A stretch of DNA of 64,000 nt from Xenorhabdus stockiae (GCF_002632825.1 NZ_NJAJ01000004.1:119049-183048); one strand, 5' to 3'; shown: positions 32,300 to 42,678, counted from the first letter of the stretch. Notes: generated by a model from the sequence alone, not told the origin. Made by a program: numbers and translations.

Positions 32300-34585
32300 T
32301 TATAGTACGGCATCTTCTGATTTTTTCTTGTTTGATTTTTGTACGCTTTTGAAATCGTATTTCAGTGCATTTTTATCTTTATCAAGACTAATTCTGACTG
32401 AACCTCCATGTACTAAAGAGCCAAACAATAACTCGTTAGCTAATGGTTTTTTCAGGCTATCCTGAATCACACGGGCCATCGGACGGGCACCCATCGCTTT
32501 ATCGTACCCTTTATCACATAACCACTGACGGGCATCCGTGCTGATTTCCAGAGACACACCTTTTTCATCCAGTTGAGCCTGCAATTCAACAATGAATTTA
32601 TCAACCACCTGTTGAATAACTTCCGCAGAAAGTGAGTCAAACCAGATAATACTATCAAGACGATTGCGAAATTCGGGGGTAAAGGTTCGTTTGAGCTCAG
32701 CCATCCCATCAATGCTATTATCCTGTTCCGTGAACCCAATAGATTTACGCTGTATCTCACGTACTCCCGCATTGGTTGTCATCACCAGAATAACATTGCG
32801 GAAATCTGCCTTCCGACCATTGTTATCAGTCAACGTTCCGTTGTCCATCACCTGCAGCAGGATATTGAATACATCCGGATGGGCCTTTTCAATCTCATCA
32901 AGCAACAACACAGAATGAGGGTGCTTAATAATAGCATCTGTCAATAAACCACCCTGATCATAACCAACATAACCTGGCGGAGCACCTATCAAGCGACTGA
33001 CAGTATGACGCTCCATATATTCAGACATATCAAATCTTAATAATTTGATATTGAGGACCTTCGCCAACTGTACTGTAACTTCTGTTTTACCAACACCTGT
33101 AGGCCCGGCAAACAGGAAAGAACCAACAGGTTTGTGCTCCTGTCTCAGCCCGGCACGGCTCATTTTGATGGCTTCGGTTAATACACCAATCGCTTTGTCC
33201 TGACCAAACACCAGCATTTTCAAACGATCATCCAGTGTTCTCAAGACATCTTTATCACTGGCTGAAACTGTTTTCTCCGGAATACGGGCAATACGGGCAA
33301 CGACTGATTCAATATCTGCAACATTAATGGTTTTTCTACGACGGCTGATTGGAACCAACCTTGTACGCGCACCGGCTTCATCAATCACATCAATAGCTTT
33401 ATCCGGCAAATGGCGATCGGTGATATATTTCACCGACAACTCGACAGCAGCCCGAATAGCTTTTGCTGTGTAGCGAACATCGTGATGCGCTTCATACTTA
33501 GCACGTAACCCATTAATGATCTGTACCGTTTCTTCGGAAGAAGGCTCCAGAATATCGATCTTCTGAAACCGACGGGCCAGAGCGCGGTCTTTTTCAAAAA
33601 TATTGCTGAATTCCTGATAGGTTGTCGAACCAATCACGCGAATACGGCCACTGGATAAAAGAGGTTTAATCAGATTGGCTGCATCCACCTGACCACCCGA
33701 AGCGGCACCAGCACCGATAATGGTATGGATTTCGTCAATAAAGAGAATACTTTTACTGTCCTGTTCCAGGGTTTTTAACAAAGTTTTGAAGCGCTTCTCA
33801 AAATCACCTCGATATTTAGTTCCTGCCAACAATGAACCGATATCCAGAGAGTAAATCGTGCAATCCTTCATCACTGCCGGAACATCTTTTTGCACGATGC
33901 GCCAGGCAAGCCCTTCAGCAATCGCAGTTTTACCAACTCCGGATTCCCCAACAAGCAATGGGTTATTTTTGCGCCGGCGACACAACACCTGAATTGTTCT
34001 TTCCAATTCATGCTGACGACCAACCAGCGGATCAATTTGCCCTTTTTGTGCAGATTGATTCAGATTTGTAGTGAAATTTTCCAATCTATCCTCACCTATC
34101 GCTTGTTCTTCCTGAACTGGACTAACATTATGATGACTCTCATTATCGAGCTCATCTTTACGTGTTCCGTGAGATATAAAATTCACAACATCCAGCCGAC
34201 TGACGTCATGCTTGCGCAGTAAGTAAGCCGCCTGAGATTCTTGTTCGCTAAAAATTGCAACCAGTACATTCGCCCCGGAAACTTCTGAGCGGCCTGAAGA
34301 TTGAACATGAAACACCGCTCGTTGCAACACTCGCTGAAAGCTCAATGTTGGCTGGGTATCCCGATCATCATTCTCTGGTAATAAAGGGGTTGTTTGAGTA
34401 ATAAAATTTTCCAGTTCCTGGCGTAAAACTGCCAGCTCGACCTTACAAGCCTCCAGTGCTTCTCGCGCTGATGTGTTACTTAACAACGCCAGTAGCAGGT
34501 GCTCGACAGTCATAAATTCATGTCTGTTATCCCTTGCTTTGGCAAAAGCAATGTTGAGACTCAGCTCCAATTCTTGATTGAGCAT
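32300..34585 (-). CDS. clpA: ATP-dependent Clp protease ATP-binding subunit ClpA
   Basis: The 761-residue product (E. coli 758) starts [11 protein letters not shown] at 34585, behind GGAGGAGG; a longer frame from 34606 places that Shine-Dalgarno inside the gene and is rejected. The N-domain (about 1-140) binds ClpS. Two AAA+ modules follow, with Walker [10 protein letters not shown] near 216 and GPTGVGKTE near 497. ClpA unfolds substrates and feeds them to ClpP. With ClpS immediately upstream and Aat nearby, the bacterial N-end rule pathway is grouped here. Confidence 0.97.
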   Translation of the reverse strand: MLNQELELSLNIAFAKARDNRHEFMTVEHLLLALLSNTSAREALEACKVELAVLRQELENFITQTTPLLPENDDRDTQPTLSFQRVLQRAVFHVQSSGRSEVSGANVLVAIFSEQESQAAYLLRKHDVSRLDVVNFISHGTRKDELDNESHHNVSPVQEEQAIGEDRLENFTTNLNQSAQKGQIDPLVGRQHELERTIQVLCRRRKNNPLLVGESGVGKTAIAEGLAWRIVQKDVPAVMKDCTIYSLDIGSLLAGTKYRGDFEKRFKTLLKTLEQDSKSILFIDEIHTIIGAGAASGGQVDAANLIKPLLSSGRIRVIGSTTYQEFSNIFEKDRALARRFQKIDILEPSSEETVQIINGLRAKYEAHHDVRYTAKAIRAAVELSVKYITDRHLPDKAIDVIDEAGARTRLVPISRRRKTINVADIESVVARIARIPEKTVSASDKDVLRTLDDRLKMLVFGQDKAIGVLTEAIKMSRAGLRQEHKPVGSFLFAGPTGVGKTEVTVQLAKVLNIKLLRFDMSEYMERHTVSRLIGAPPGYVGYDQGGLLTDAIIKHPHSVLLLDEIEKAHPDVFNILLQVMDNGTLTDNNGRKADFRNVILVMTTNAGVREIQRKSIGFTEQDNSIDGMAELKRTFTPEFRNRLDSIIWFDSLSAEVIQQVVDKFIVELQAQLDEKGVSLEISTDARQWLCDKGYDKAMGARPMARVIQDSLKKPLANELLFGSLVHGGSVRISLDKDKNALKYDFKSVQKSNKKKSEDAVL

Positions 34586-34615
34586 AAGCACCTCCTCCAA
34601 AATCAATAAGCCAGA

Positions 34616-34936
34616 TCAGACTTTTTCCAGCGTGCAAAGTAACGGATGCTCGTGCTCCTTAGCATACATGTTCACTTGCGCAGCTTTAGTTTCTGCGACC
34701 TCTGCTGTATAAATACCGCAAATTGCCTTCCCTTGGTAATGGACATCCAGCATTAGTTGCGTTGCTCGTTCAATATCATAAGAAAAGAACTTTTGTAATA
34801 CGTCAACCACAAACTCCATGGGGGTATAGTCATCGTTATTCAAAATTATCTTGTACATAGATGGCGGCTGTAGCGCTTGCTTTGCTTTGTCTTCTATAAA
34901 TTCTTCAAAATTCAAGCTGTTATAAAACTGACTCAT
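34616..34936 (-). CDS. clpS: ATP-dependent Clp protease adaptor ClpS
   Basis: The 106-residue product equals E. coli ClpS in length. The flexible N-terminus leads to [24 protein letters not shown] (split by the N-degron pocket residues Asn-Asp-Asp), and [19 protein letters not shown] follows. ClpS delivers proteins with N-terminal Leu, Phe, Trp or Tyr to ClpA. It lies 30 bp upstream of clpA on the same strand and is divergent from cspD, as in E. coli. Confidence 0.97.
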   Translation of the reverse strand: MSQFYNSLNFEEFIEDKAKQALQPPSMYKIILNNDDYTPMEFVVDVLQKFFSYDIERATQLMLDVHYQGKAICGIYTAEVAETKAAQVNMYAKEHEHPLLCTLEKV

Positions 34937-35260
34937 TGTCTTTCCACTGAGTATTATCTTTCTATCGGATTTTAGTATGAACTAATTCGTTCTACCTCTA
35001 TATATTTTATCACTACATAAAGCACTCTGCTTATTCCCGTAGACGATCAGAGCCAGTATTCCACCTAAAAGTCTGATAACGTTATCTATATCAAACTTTG
35101 GCGATTTGAGACAACCTGTCATAACTTCTGCACTTGACGATAAAATGAATTTCACTACAGTGTATTTTATGAACACCATTCCTAGCTGGACGACTGTTCA
35201 TGATCCTGAAATTTTTAGTGATTCCTAAACCCGAAATCATAATACGAGGGATAGAGAAGT
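34937..35260. other. clpS-cspD divergent promoter region
   Basis: About 320 bp with no gene. It must hold divergent promoters for clpS and cspD, but I see no operator I can name. A 65-codon minus-strand frame inside has no ribosome binding site. Confidence 0.45.
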
Positions 35261-35497
35261 ATGGAAACAGGTACAGTTAAATGGTTCAATAATGCGAAGG
35301 GCTTTGGATTTATTTGCCCGGCAAGTGGCGGTGAAGATATATTTGCTCACTATTCAACCATTCAGATGGATGGTTATAGGACGCTGAAAGCCGGGCAAAA
35401 AGTGAATTTCAGCGTTAATCAAGGCCCTAAAGGAAATCATGCCTGTGTTATTGTTCCTTTGGAAGATGGCTCAAAATTAAAAAAGAGTAACCAATAG
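35261..35497 (+). CDS. cspD: Cold shock-like protein CspD
   Basis: The 78-residue product (E. coli 74) is a cold-shock domain with both RNA-binding motifs: KGFGFIC (about 14-20) and DIFAHYSTIQ (about 28-37). The sequence from METGTVKWFNNAKG to GPKGNHACVIVPLE nearly equals E. coli CspD, and only the C-terminal tail (KLKKSNQ) differs. CspD is a single-stranded DNA-binding replication inhibitor of stationary phase rather than a cold-induced chaperone. It is divergent from clpS. Confidence 0.96.
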   Translation: METGTVKWFNNAKGFGFICPASGGEDIFAHYSTIQMDGYRTLKAGQKVNFSVNQGPKGNHACVIVPLEDGSKLKKSNQ

Positions 35498-35917
35498 TTT
35501 CGTAATTCACACGCCACAGGTAAATTCCCCCTTTGTTTGTGGCGTGTTATTCAGCGGATAACCTCACTGTCTCCCTCCCCTAAGAACCTACTCATGTTTA
35601 GTCACAATAAATATAATTGAGTGAGATGTAAATCAATTGGATTTAAATGAAACAGATGTAAAAATCAGGAGAGTTTTATCATCAAATATCAGTCATAACT
35701 GATGCATATCTCTAAGACAGCCATTTTCCATACCATACAAAAAGATATTACGCTGTTTTGCTTTGAATTTGCTTAATTTTTTTGTGAATTCAAAATGACA
35801 GGATAGCAAGAATAAGCTGAATTTCAGTAGGTTTCCCTTTCCTCGACATGTTATAGTAGTGTGAATTATTTGTTGTTACAGCTTTTTTAGTTTTTATGAC
35901 CAGTCAAAGATATACCA
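35498..35917. other. Intergenic region cspD-lysO
   Basis: About 420 bp. It begins with the cspD terminator. At 35688-35703 there is a perfect palindrome (ATCAGT-CATA-ACTGAT) that could be an operator, though I cannot assign a regulator. The rest is AT-rich and unassigned. Confidence 0.4.
35510..35550 (+). terminator. Terminator of cspD
   Basis: A 9-bp perfect stem CACGCCACA/TGTGGCGTG with a loop of about 19 nt is followed by TTATTC, 12 bp after the cspD stop. Confidence 0.65.
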
Positions 35918-36010
35918 ATGGATTTCGAAGTATGCCCTGCAACAAAAAAGCAACTTGAAAAACAAGATTATAAAGCCAGATTAAAAGACGTTTATTATAA
36001 GGATATGTGA
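35918..36010 (+). CDS. Possible 30-residue leader peptide upstream of lysO
   Basis: An ATG at 35918 opens a 30-codon frame (MDFEVCPATKK..., ending VYYKDM) whose TGA stop ends one base before the lysO ATG. The lysO Shine-Dalgarno AAGGA lies within its last codons, so translation of one could influence the other. There are four basic residues in the second half and two tyrosines. No good ribosome binding site precedes the ATG, so it may be chance. No known family is recognised. Confidence 0.3.
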   Translation: MDFEVCPATKKQLEKQDYKARLKDVYYKDM

Positions 36011-36011
36011 C

Positions 36012-36914
36012 ATGTTTTCAGGATTACTAATTATCCTCCTTCCATTGAGCCTGGGTTATCTGATTCGCCTAAATAACAAAACGATACTTACCAGAGTTCA
36101 CCAATTGCTCAATGTCATGGTTTATCTCATTCTCCTGCTTATGGGTATCAGTCTTGCAATGCTGGATAATCTGGGTAGTAATTTGCTTTCTATCCTACTG
36201 TATGCGATGACATTTTTTCTGTGTATATTTGCAACTAACTGGCTTGCCCTTTTTTTTCTGGATAAAAAAGAACCGTGGATTATTACAGGACATAAACAGG
36301 AAAGTCCCCCTTCCCGCCTACATATGGCACTTGACTCCATCAAATTATGTGGTGCACTGATATTCGGTTTTTTGCTCGGCCTGACTGAATGGCCATGGTT
36401 TAATTTTGCCAGCAACGCCAGTAAAATCACCTTAATTTTCTTACTGTTTTTTGTTGGTATCCAACTACGTAATAACGGCTTGAGCCTAAAGCAAACATTC
36501 ATGAATCGCCGTGGAGCTATTGTTGCTATTATTGTCGCTATCAGTTCACTTATTGGTGGCGTTATAGCAGCATTTTTGCTTGGATTACCAACCAAGACTG
36601 GCTTGGCTATTGCATCTGGATATGGCTGGTATTCTCTTTCCGGTATTTTAATTTCTGATGCCTACGGGCCAGTATTTGGCAGTACAGCTTTTTTTAATGA
36701 TCTAGCTCGTGAACTGGCATCTATTATGCTTCTTCCCATGCTAATTAATCGCTATCGCTCAACTGCACTAGGTTTAACCGGCGCTGCATCAATCGATTTC
36801 ACATTACCCATATTACAACGTTGTGGGGGTATAAGTATTGTACCCGCAGCCATCGTTCACGGTTTCATTTTAAGCCTGATGACGCCTATATTTATCGCAT
36901 TTTTTACCCGATAG
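36012..36914 (+). CDS. lysO: L-lysine exporter LysO (YbjE)
   Basis: The 300-residue product (E. coli 299) is a polytopic inner-membrane protein of the DUF340/LysO family. It starts MFSGLLIILLPLSLGYLI and has about eight hydrophobic segments. Conserved stretches include FFVGIQLRNNGLSLKQ near 152, SGYGWYSLSGILISD near 200 and FFNDLARELASIML near 225. LysO exports lysine and toxic analogues such as thialysine. AAGGA precedes the ATG with 8-nt spacing. It lies next to the arginine transporter operon, and E. coli lysO is under ArgR control. Confidence 0.94.
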   Translation: MFSGLLIILLPLSLGYLIRLNNKTILTRVHQLLNVMVYLILLLMGISLAMLDNLGSNLLSILLYAMTFFLCIFATNWLALFFLDKKEPWIITGHKQESPPSRLHMALDSIKLCGALIFGFLLGLTEWPWFNFASNASKITLIFLLFFVGIQLRNNGLSLKQTFMNRRGAIVAIIVAISSLIGGVIAAFLLGLPTKTGLAIASGYGWYSLSGILISDAYGPVFGSTAFFNDLARELASIMLLPMLINRYRSTALGLTGAASIDFTLPILQRCGGISIVPAAIVHGFILSLMTPIFIAFFTR

Positions 36915-37057
36915 ATTTATATAAATAAATGCATAACGTTATTTAATAATCTAATATTTACGCTAAAAACAGTACCTAACAAAAGGTAAAAAAAGAACAA
37001 AGCCTGATTATAAAACCCATAAAACTGACTAAAATAACGATTTTACGCGCACATTAT

Positions 37058-37071
37058 TGCATAGTTATTCT
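37058..37071 (+). promoter_or_regulatory. ARG-box-like sequence upstream of artP
   Basis: TGCAT-AGTT-ATTCT matches the ArgR half-site consensus TGAAT-N4-ATTCA at eight of ten positions and lies 48 bp upstream of artP. A clear second box at the usual 2-3 bp spacing is not seen, so this is a weak call supported mainly by context. Confidence 0.35.
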
Positions 37072-37118
37072 TTTGGGATTAATATCCCATCAACTAATTA
37101 ACTATTCATAGTTTTCGC

Positions 37119-37847
37119 ATGAAAATTCAATTAAAAAATATCAATTGTTTCTATGGAACTAATCAGGCTCTGTTTGATATCAATTTTGAATGTGGATCAG
37201 GGGAAACCGTCGTTCTGCTTGGGCCTAGTGGTGCAGGCAAAAGCTCCTTACTGCGAGTCCTGAATTTACTCGAGATGCCTCGTTCCGGCCAGTTAAGTGT
37301 AGCAAAGCATCAGTTTGATTTTAAACAACCTCCTAATGCAAAAGAAATCCGTGCCCTGCGGCAGAATGTAGGGATGGTTTTTCAGCAATATAACTTATGG
37401 CCACATTTAACCGTAATGGATAACCTGACTGAAGCTCCCTATCGGGTGCAGAGGTTATCCAAACAGAAATCCACGGAAAAAGCGGCCAGGTTACTTTCCC
37501 GTCTTCGTCTTGAAGAGTTTGCTAATCGCTTTCCGCTGCACTTGTCAGGGGGGCAACAACAACGAGTCGCTATTGCACGTGCGCTAATGATGGAACCTCA
37601 GGTTCTGTTATTTGATGAACCAACAGCTGCACTTGATCCCGAAATCACATCTCAGGTCGTTGACATCATAAAAGAACTGGCAGAAACAGGAATTACCCAA
37701 ATTATTGTGACACATGAAGTGGAACTTGCCCGTAAAACGGCTAGCCAGGTTATCTACATGGAAAAAGGACGAATTATAGAAAAAGGTGATGCAAGTCATT
37801 TTTTAAAGCCTCAAACCGAAGCTTTTGCTCATTATTTGTCACACTAA
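37119..37847 (+). CDS. artP: Arginine ABC transporter ATP-binding protein ArtP
   Basis: The 242-residue product equals E. coli ArtP in length. Walker A is GPSGAGKSS (about 36-44), the Q-loop FQQYNLWPH lies near 92, the signature [14 protein letters not shown] near 143 and Walker [15 protein letters not shown] near 165. It powers high-affinity arginine import with ArtI, ArtQ and ArtM, encoded in that order downstream. The gene begins the operon. Confidence 0.96.
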   Translation: MKIQLKNINCFYGTNQALFDINFECGSGETVVLLGPSGAGKSSLLRVLNLLEMPRSGQLSVAKHQFDFKQPPNAKEIRALRQNVGMVFQQYNLWPHLTVMDNLTEAPYRVQRLSKQKSTEKAARLLSRLRLEEFANRFPLHLSGGQQQRVAIARALMMEPQVLLFDEPTAALDPEITSQVVDIIKELAETGITQIIVTHEVELARKTASQVIYMEKGRIIEKGDASHFLKPQTEAFAHYLSH

Positions 37848-37929
37848 GTTTGGCATACTGAGCCAGCCATACAGATAATTTCAGAAAAATAACCATCAAT
37901 CACATGATCATCAGTTACAGGACATGGCT

Positions 37930-38673
37930 ATGAAAAAATTCTTGCTTGCAGCTTTATTAACTACTATCACCCTATCAGCAACCGCAGCGGAGAAAGAAAC
38001 TCTGCGTTTCGCGACTGAAGCAACTTACCCTCCATTTGAATTCGTTGGTGCTGACAACAAAATTCAGGGGTTCGATGTCGATCTGGCAGATGCAATGTGT
38101 AAGAAACTTAATGCCGAATGTAGTTTCACTAATCAGGCCTTCGACAGTCTTATTCCCAGCCTGAAATTCCGTCGCGTTGATGTGTTAATGGCAGGTATCG
38201 ATATTACGCCTGACAGAAAAAAACAGGTTGATTTTACTGATACTTATTATGATAACTCTGCCAATTTTGTGACTGTCAAAGGCAAGTTTTCCAAAATTGA
38301 TGAATTAAAAGGCAAATTAGTAGGTACTCAGAATGGCACGACACATCAAAAATACCTGATGGAACAGCATAAAGAGCTACAAACAGTGCCATATGATAGC
38401 TACCAGAATGCAATTCTCGATCTGAAAAATGGCCGTGTTGATGCAATATTTGGTGACACTGCTGTTGTCAATGAATGGCTGAAAAAGAATAAAGAGCTAG
38501 GTACCATTGGTGAGAAAGTCACTGATAAAGATTACTTTGGCACAGGTTTAGGCATCGCTGTTCGTAAGGGCAATACAGACTTATTAAATAAGCTGAATAA
38601 GGCTCTGGCAGAAATCAAACAGGATGGCACTTATGACACCATCTACGAAAAATGGTTTGACAAAAATAATTAA
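37930..38673 (+). CDS. artI: Arginine-binding periplasmic protein ArtI
   Basis: The precursor of 247 residues has a signal peptide of about 19 residues (KKFLLAALLTTITLSATAA). The solute-binding fold shows RFATEATYPPFEFVG, AFDSLIPSLKFRRVDVLMAGID (interrupted at the hinge) and NGTTHQKYL. RFATEA and RRVDVLMAG are closer to ArtI than to ArtJ of E. coli. ACAGGA is better spaced for the ATG at 37930 than for one two codons earlier. It delivers arginine to ArtQM. No second binding-protein gene (artJ) follows the operon. Confidence 0.92.
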   Translation: MKKFLLAALLTTITLSATAAEKETLRFATEATYPPFEFVGADNKIQGFDVDLADAMCKKLNAECSFTNQAFDSLIPSLKFRRVDVLMAGIDITPDRKKQVDFTDTYYDNSANFVTVKGKFSKIDELKGKLVGTQNGTTHQKYLMEQHKELQTVPYDSYQNAILDLKNGRVDAIFGDTAVVNEWLKKNKELGTIGEKVTDKDYFGTGLGIAVRKGNTDLLNKLNKALAEIKQDGTYDTIYEKWFDKNN

Positions 38674-38683
38674 TTGAACTCCA

Positions 38684-39406
38684 ATGAATGAATTTCAATC
38701 TTTAATTAGTGCCGCCGGTATCACCGTCGGCCTTGCTGTTTCCTCTCTTATAGCCGGTTTGATTCTGGCAATGATTTTTGCTGGCTGGGAATCTTCCCGC
38801 TGGAAAACCTTTGCACTTTTAGGTTCCTGCTGGGTTACCCTGATCCGGGGATTACCTGAAATTCTGGTGGTCCTTTTTATCTACTTCGGGAGTTCACAGC
38901 TTCTTATCATTTTATCTGAAGGTTTTGATATCAATCTTGTAGTCTGGCAGTTCAGAATACAGATAGAAATTGATAATTTTGACGTCAGCCCTTTCCTGTG
39001 CGGTGTCATTGCGCTTTCCCTCCTTTATTCTGCCTATGCATCCCAGACGATAAGAGGGGCATTAAAGGCTATTCCTATCGGGCAAAGAGAAGCGGGTCAG
39101 GCACTGGGATTAAGCCAAAGCCGCATCTTTTTCCGGCTGGTTATGCCTCAAATGTGGCGTCATGCTTTACCCGGATTAGGTAATCAATGGTTAGTTTTAT
39201 TAAAGGACACAGCTCTGGTCTCATTAATAAGCGTTAATGATTTGATGTTACAAACAAAAAGTATCGCCACTCGTACACAAGAGCCATTCACCTGGTACAT
39301 GGTTGCCGCAATCATCTATTTAGTTATCACACTGGTGAGCCAATTTATCCTTAAACGACTTGAAGTACGTGCAACTCATTTTGAACGGAGTGCTTCTGAT
39401 GCTTGA
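38684..39406 (+). CDS. artQ: Arginine ABC transporter permease ArtQ
   Basis: The 240-residue product has about five membrane segments and the HisMQ-type permease motif [27 protein letters not shown] (in two parts near 110-137), which docks the ATPase. It forms the channel with ArtM in the inner membrane. It starts 10 bp after artI and its last codons overlap the artM start by 8 bp, which indicates translational coupling. Confidence 0.95.
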   Translation: MNEFQSLISAAGITVGLAVSSLIAGLILAMIFAGWESSRWKTFALLGSCWVTLIRGLPEILVVLFIYFGSSQLLIILSEGFDINLVVWQFRIQIEIDNFDVSPFLCGVIALSLLYSAYASQTIRGALKAIPIGQREAGQALGLSQSRIFFRLVMPQMWRHALPGLGNQWLVLLKDTALVSLISVNDLMLQTKSIATRTQEPFTWYMVAAIIYLVITLVSQFILKRLEVRATHFERSASDA

Positions 39407-40067
39407 GTATATAAAGGATATCTTACCGGGCCTACACACCAGCCTGAGTCTTACTTTCACAGCATTGCTGGTGGCGTTTATGCTATCAGTCATCCTGACT
39501 GTCATTCTGACAATGAAACTGCCGGTGCTCTCGCAATTGGTGAAAGGCTATATAACACTATTCACCGGCACTCCCTTACTCGTACAATTTTTTTTGATTT
39601 ACTATGGTCCCGGGCAATTTCCAGCCATAAAAGCATACCCGTGGTTATGGCAGTTAATGTCCGAGCCGTGGCTCTGCGCGATGGTAACGCTGGCGCTAAA
39701 TAGCGCAGCATATTCCACTCAACTTTTTTATGGGGCAGTTAAAGCAATCCCGGAAGGACAATGGCAATCCTGTTATGCACTTGGTATGTCACAGGCACAT
39801 TCTATGCGCATATTACTACCGTATGCCTTCAAAAGAGCGCTCTCATCCTACTCAAACGAAGTTGTGTTAATTTTCAAAAGCACGTCACTGGCCAGTACAA
39901 TCACTCTGTTGGATATTATGGGATACAGCCAGCTACAATTTGGCCGCAGTTATGATGCAACCGTTTTTGTTGCAGCCGGTATCATTTACCTCTGCATAAA
40001 TGGTCTTTTAACATTGCTGATGCGTACTTTTGAACGGCGCACACTATCATTTGAGCAACGTAACTAA
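39399..40067 (+). CDS. artM: Arginine ABC transporter permease ArtM
   Basis: From the ATG at 39399 the product is 222 residues, equal to E. coli ArtM, and begins [17 protein letters not shown] frame from 39360 adds 13 residues that overlap artQ and have no family support. The ACGGAG sequence nine bases upstream is the ribosome binding site. Family motifs include [11 protein letters not shown] near 55 and [20 protein letters not shown] near 112. It pairs with ArtQ as the arginine channel. A hairpin follows. Confidence 0.95.
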   Translation: MLEYIKDILPGLHTSLSLTFTALLVAFMLSVILTVILTMKLPVLSQLVKGYITLFTGTPLLVQFFLIYYGPGQFPAIKAYPWLWQLMSEPWLCAMVTLALNSAAYSTQLFYGAVKAIPEGQWQSCYALGMSQAHSMRILLPYAFKRALSSYSNEVVLIFKSTSLASTITLLDIMGYSQLQFGRSYDATVFVAAGIIYLCINGLLTLLMRTFERRTLSFEQRN

Positions 40068-40098
40068 ACAACCAAGCATTATTTTATGATGTATCTTT

Positions 40099-40135
40099 GC
40101 TTCCATTGCTGATTACCAACAATGGAAGCTATTCT
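40099..40135 (+). terminator. Hairpin between convergent artM and rlmC
   Basis: A 10-bp perfect stem GCTTCCATTG/CAATGGAAGC with an 11-nt loop is followed on the plus strand by TATTCTTCATT. It lies 32 bp after the artM stop, and rlmC converges from the other side. Confidence 0.7.
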
Positions 40136-40145
40136 TCATTGCGGG

Positions 40146-41279
40146 CTAACCATTATTCAGAACCAACAGAGTCAGCGTTTCGTAATGTTCAGTGTGTGGA
40201 AACATATCGAATAACTGCACTTTTTCTATTCGGTATCGTTCGAGCATGGTGATATCTTTTGCCATCGTTTCCGCATTACAACTTGAGTAAAGAATATACT
40301 CAGGTGCCATTCGGTTAAGATACTGGCAAAGTTCTTTGCCAATTCCTCTTCGAGGCGGGTTAACTAATACCAACTCCGGAATTTGCGATTTTTCAAGAGC
40401 GAAATGCGTAGAATCCAGAGCCTGAAACTCAACATGTTTGAGCCCGAGGCTGTCAGCTGAATTTCTGGCACAGGCAATAGCTTCCTCACTGATTTCAATG
40501 CCTGTCAGCTTGGTTTCTTTATCTGCACAATGCAGGCCAAAACCTCCCGCGCCACAAAACAGATCCCACATACTACCTATATTTAGTTCCCTGACCCACT
40601 GCCCCGCTGTCATATATAACTGTGAAGCAATAGCCGGATTCGTCTGGAAGAAACTCCGGGGCCGAATATACAACGGAATATTATTGAAATTTTCCTGTAA
40701 CATTTTCTTTTCAGTGAAAATAATCTCTTTTTCACCTTCAAGGATCGCCATATGTGTCGGTTGGATATTCGCAGAAATTACCGTCAGCTGTGGTAACTGT
40801 TCCTGTAACCAGGATAAGGATCGTTGTAACTGTTCCAGTTTTGTTTCTGAACGTAACACAAACCTCAGCATCATCTCTTTATCAGCCCGGCTTTCGGTCA
40901 ACAGAATGTATTTCAGTTCACCTTTTTTACGTGCAACGTTGTATGGGACTAACCCCGCTTTTGCGATAAATATTTTTATTACGTCAAAGACTGGCTGAAA
41001 GTGTTGCGGATATAAAGGACAATCACAAAGATCGACTGTTCTGCCATCCCTATGCAGCATTCCGAGTAGCGGGCGCTCAACACTGCCACTCACGACCATT
41101 TTAGCTTTATTACGAAACCCACTAAGCTGGCTGGCAACAGGAGGTTGCCAGCGCGTGTTCGAAGTATCTCGTAAAAGCTGTTGTAAATGTTCTTGTTTCT
41201 CTGATAACTGATTTAAATAGGACTTATCAAGCCACTGGCAGGAGTGACAATGCCCCGCGGTATACTGCGCACACTGCAT
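40146..41279 (-). CDS. rlmC: 23S rRNA (uracil-747-C5)-methyltransferase RlmC
   Basis: The 377-residue product (E. coli 375) is a SAM-dependent RNA methyltransferase of the RumA/RumB family. Iron-sulfur cysteines are at the N-terminus (Cys3, Cys11, Cys14) and in [10 protein letters not shown] near 85. The SAM site is [15 protein letters not shown] near 240, followed by [10 protein letters not shown] near 305 and the catalytic cysteine in YSSCNAETM near 333. It makes m5U747 in 23S rRNA. It is 24 bp downstream of ybjN on the same strand. Confidence 0.95.
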   Translation of the reverse strand: MQCAQYTAGHCHSCQWLDKSYLNQLSEKQEHLQQLLRDTSNTRWQPPVASQLSGFRNKAKMVVSGSVERPLLGMLHRDGRTVDLCDCPLYPQHFQPVFDVIKIFIAKAGLVPYNVARKKGELKYILLTESRADKEMMLRFVLRSETKLEQLQRSLSWLQEQLPQLTVISANIQPTHMAILEGEKEIIFTEKKMLQENFNNIPLYIRPRSFFQTNPAIASQLYMTAGQWVRELNIGSMWDLFCGAGGFGLHCADKETKLTGIEISEEAIACARNSADSLGLKHVEFQALDSTHFALEKSQIPELVLVNPPRRGIGKELCQYLNRMAPEYILYSSCNAETMAKDITMLERYRIEKVQLFDMFPHTEHYETLTLLVLNNG

Positions 41280-41303
41280 TGTAAAAAACCACTTAAAAAA
41301 ATA

Positions 41304-41819
41304 TTAGTGCAAGGTAAACGTTGATGTTTCTGTCGAAGCCTGTGCTTCATCTTCTTCATCTTCTACTTCCATTTCACTTTCCATATCACTCGTGACATAA
41401 AGGAAATTGTTACTGTGAACTTCAAAGATCACATTGGCAATTTGCTCCTCACCGAGTTTCAGAAAATGAGAGAATTGCTGGAACGTCATACCGGCTGCAA
41501 TAGGAAATGACTGACAAACAATAAGTTTTGGCAAATTTTCATCCTGAATATCAAGGAATGCCTTCACAGTCAGAGAACTGGCATTAATCTGGCTAAGATT
41601 CGCAACCAATGGAATGATCGCTGTTGGCCGGACTTCTGCCAAAGCGGAGAAAAAGACAACATCCCCCAGCAGATCAATCTTGGCATCAAACAGGCCTTCA
41701 ATGTTCTGCATATGAGGCAAATGCAATACCTGGCTTGCTTCATTTTCAAAATAAGAAATTTTCAGCTTATCAAGCCAATTACGTAATGTTGCTAAATTTG
41801 GGGTAACCATAGAATCCAT
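41304..41819 (-). CDS. ybjN: YbjN domain-containing regulatory protein
   Basis: The 171-residue product (E. coli YbjN 158) belongs to the YbjN family, related in fold to type III secretion chaperones. Matches include LRNWLDKLKISYFE, LHLPHMQNIEGLFDAKIDL and INASSLTVKAFLDIQDENLPKL. The C-terminal 20 residues are an acidic, variable tail (EMEVEDEEDEAQ). E. coli YbjN affects motility, exopolysaccharide and stress responses, but its mechanism is unsettled. TGAGG precedes the ATG at 41819. In E. coli, rimK and nfsA lie between ybjC and ybjN; here they are absent. Confidence 0.9.
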   Translation of the reverse strand: MDSMVTPNLATLRNWLDKLKISYFENEASQVLHLPHMQNIEGLFDAKIDLLGDVVFFSALAEVRPTAIIPLVANLSQINASSLTVKAFLDIQDENLPKLIVCQSFPIAAGMTFQQFSHFLKLGEEQIANVIFEVHSNNFLYVTSDMESEMEVEDEEDEAQASTETSTFTLH

Positions 41820-41901
41820 TGAATCAACCTCATATGACTAAAAGTGACACCTGCTACCTTCAGAAAACACTCTATTAGGATAGCAACATGAAATCGTTAA
41901 C

Positions 41902-42213
41902 CTATTTTATTTTTTCTCCATCAGAAACAACCCGATGATTGCTGCCCTCTTTCTTATGATCAATACCTAAAAAAGAGAGATTATAGATCGCACGCCAGAT
42001 AATATGGATAGCTGCGGGAATCAAACAGCCGATACCCAATAAGATCATAGCAACGTGTGCTTCTGTCGTCATTAATAAAGGTGATAGAATTAGGCTATCA
42101 GTTATCGATAAATAGACTAACGCTAATAACCCGATACCCAATATTTCCAATAAAATAACCATCTTTGGCATATCAGCCAACGAACGCATCTCTTTTGATG
42201 TACTTTTCTTCAT
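41902..42213 (-). CDS. ybjC: YbjC, DUF1418 inner-membrane protein
   Basis: The 103-residue product has two membrane segments (about 20-42 and 52-75), with MPKMVILLEILGIGLLALVYL, the conserved SITDSLILSP and MILLGIGCLIPAA, matching E. coli YbjC (95 residues). A frame from 42267 adds 18 residues, but GGAAGGTGG lies inside that extension just before the ATG at 42213, which I therefore use. The function is unknown. It is divergent from grxA, and 82 bp separate it from ybjN. Confidence 0.85.
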   Translation of the reverse strand: MKKSTSKEMRSLADMPKMVILLEILGIGLLALVYLSITDSLILSPLLMTTEAHVAMILLGIGCLIPAAIHIIWRAIYNLSFLGIDHKKEGSNHRVVSDGEKIK

Positions 42214-42414
42214 TTGTTGACCACCTTCCAAATCTGATACGGGTGATAAATTTTGACCATACCTCACCAGATAATCATGCCTGAACCGCTTGTATTGGCA
42301 GGACTAATTAAATCGAAAGGAAATTCCTACTTTTTTTTACTGACACTTACAGGCATAGTAACTCAAGATGACATATCAATGTAGCCCATGATCATTACTA
42401 CTTAAGGAGTTTAT

Positions 42415-42678
42415 ATGTACACTGTCATTTTTGGTCGCCCTGGTTGCCCATACTGTGTCCGCGCAAAAGAACTGGCTGAAAAATTAAAAACAGAGCGTGA
42501 AGACTTTGATTACCGCTATGTAGATATCTTGGCAGAGGGTATCACCAAAGAAGACTTGTCAAAAACGGTAGGCAAAACTGTTGAGACCGTTCCCCAGATT
42601 TTCATTGATGAAACACATATTGGCGGTTGCACTGACTTTGAAGCCTACGCCAAAGAAAATCTAGAACTGTATAAATAA
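42415..42678 (+). CDS. grxA: Glutaredoxin 1
   Basis: The 87-residue product (E. coli 85) begins MYTVIFGRPGCPYCVRAKELAEKL, with the Cys-Pro-Tyr-Cys active site at residues 11-14. The cis-proline (TVPQIFIDE) and GGCTDFEAY motifs follow. It reduces ribonucleotide reductase and protein disulfides using glutathione, and in E. coli it reduces OxyR and is OxyR-induced. AAGGAG precedes the ATG. The rybB sRNA gene follows. Confidence 0.96.
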   Translation: MYTVIFGRPGCPYCVRAKELAEKLKTEREDFDYRYVDILAEGITKEDLSKTVGKTVETVPQIFIDETHIGGCTDFEAYAKENLELYK

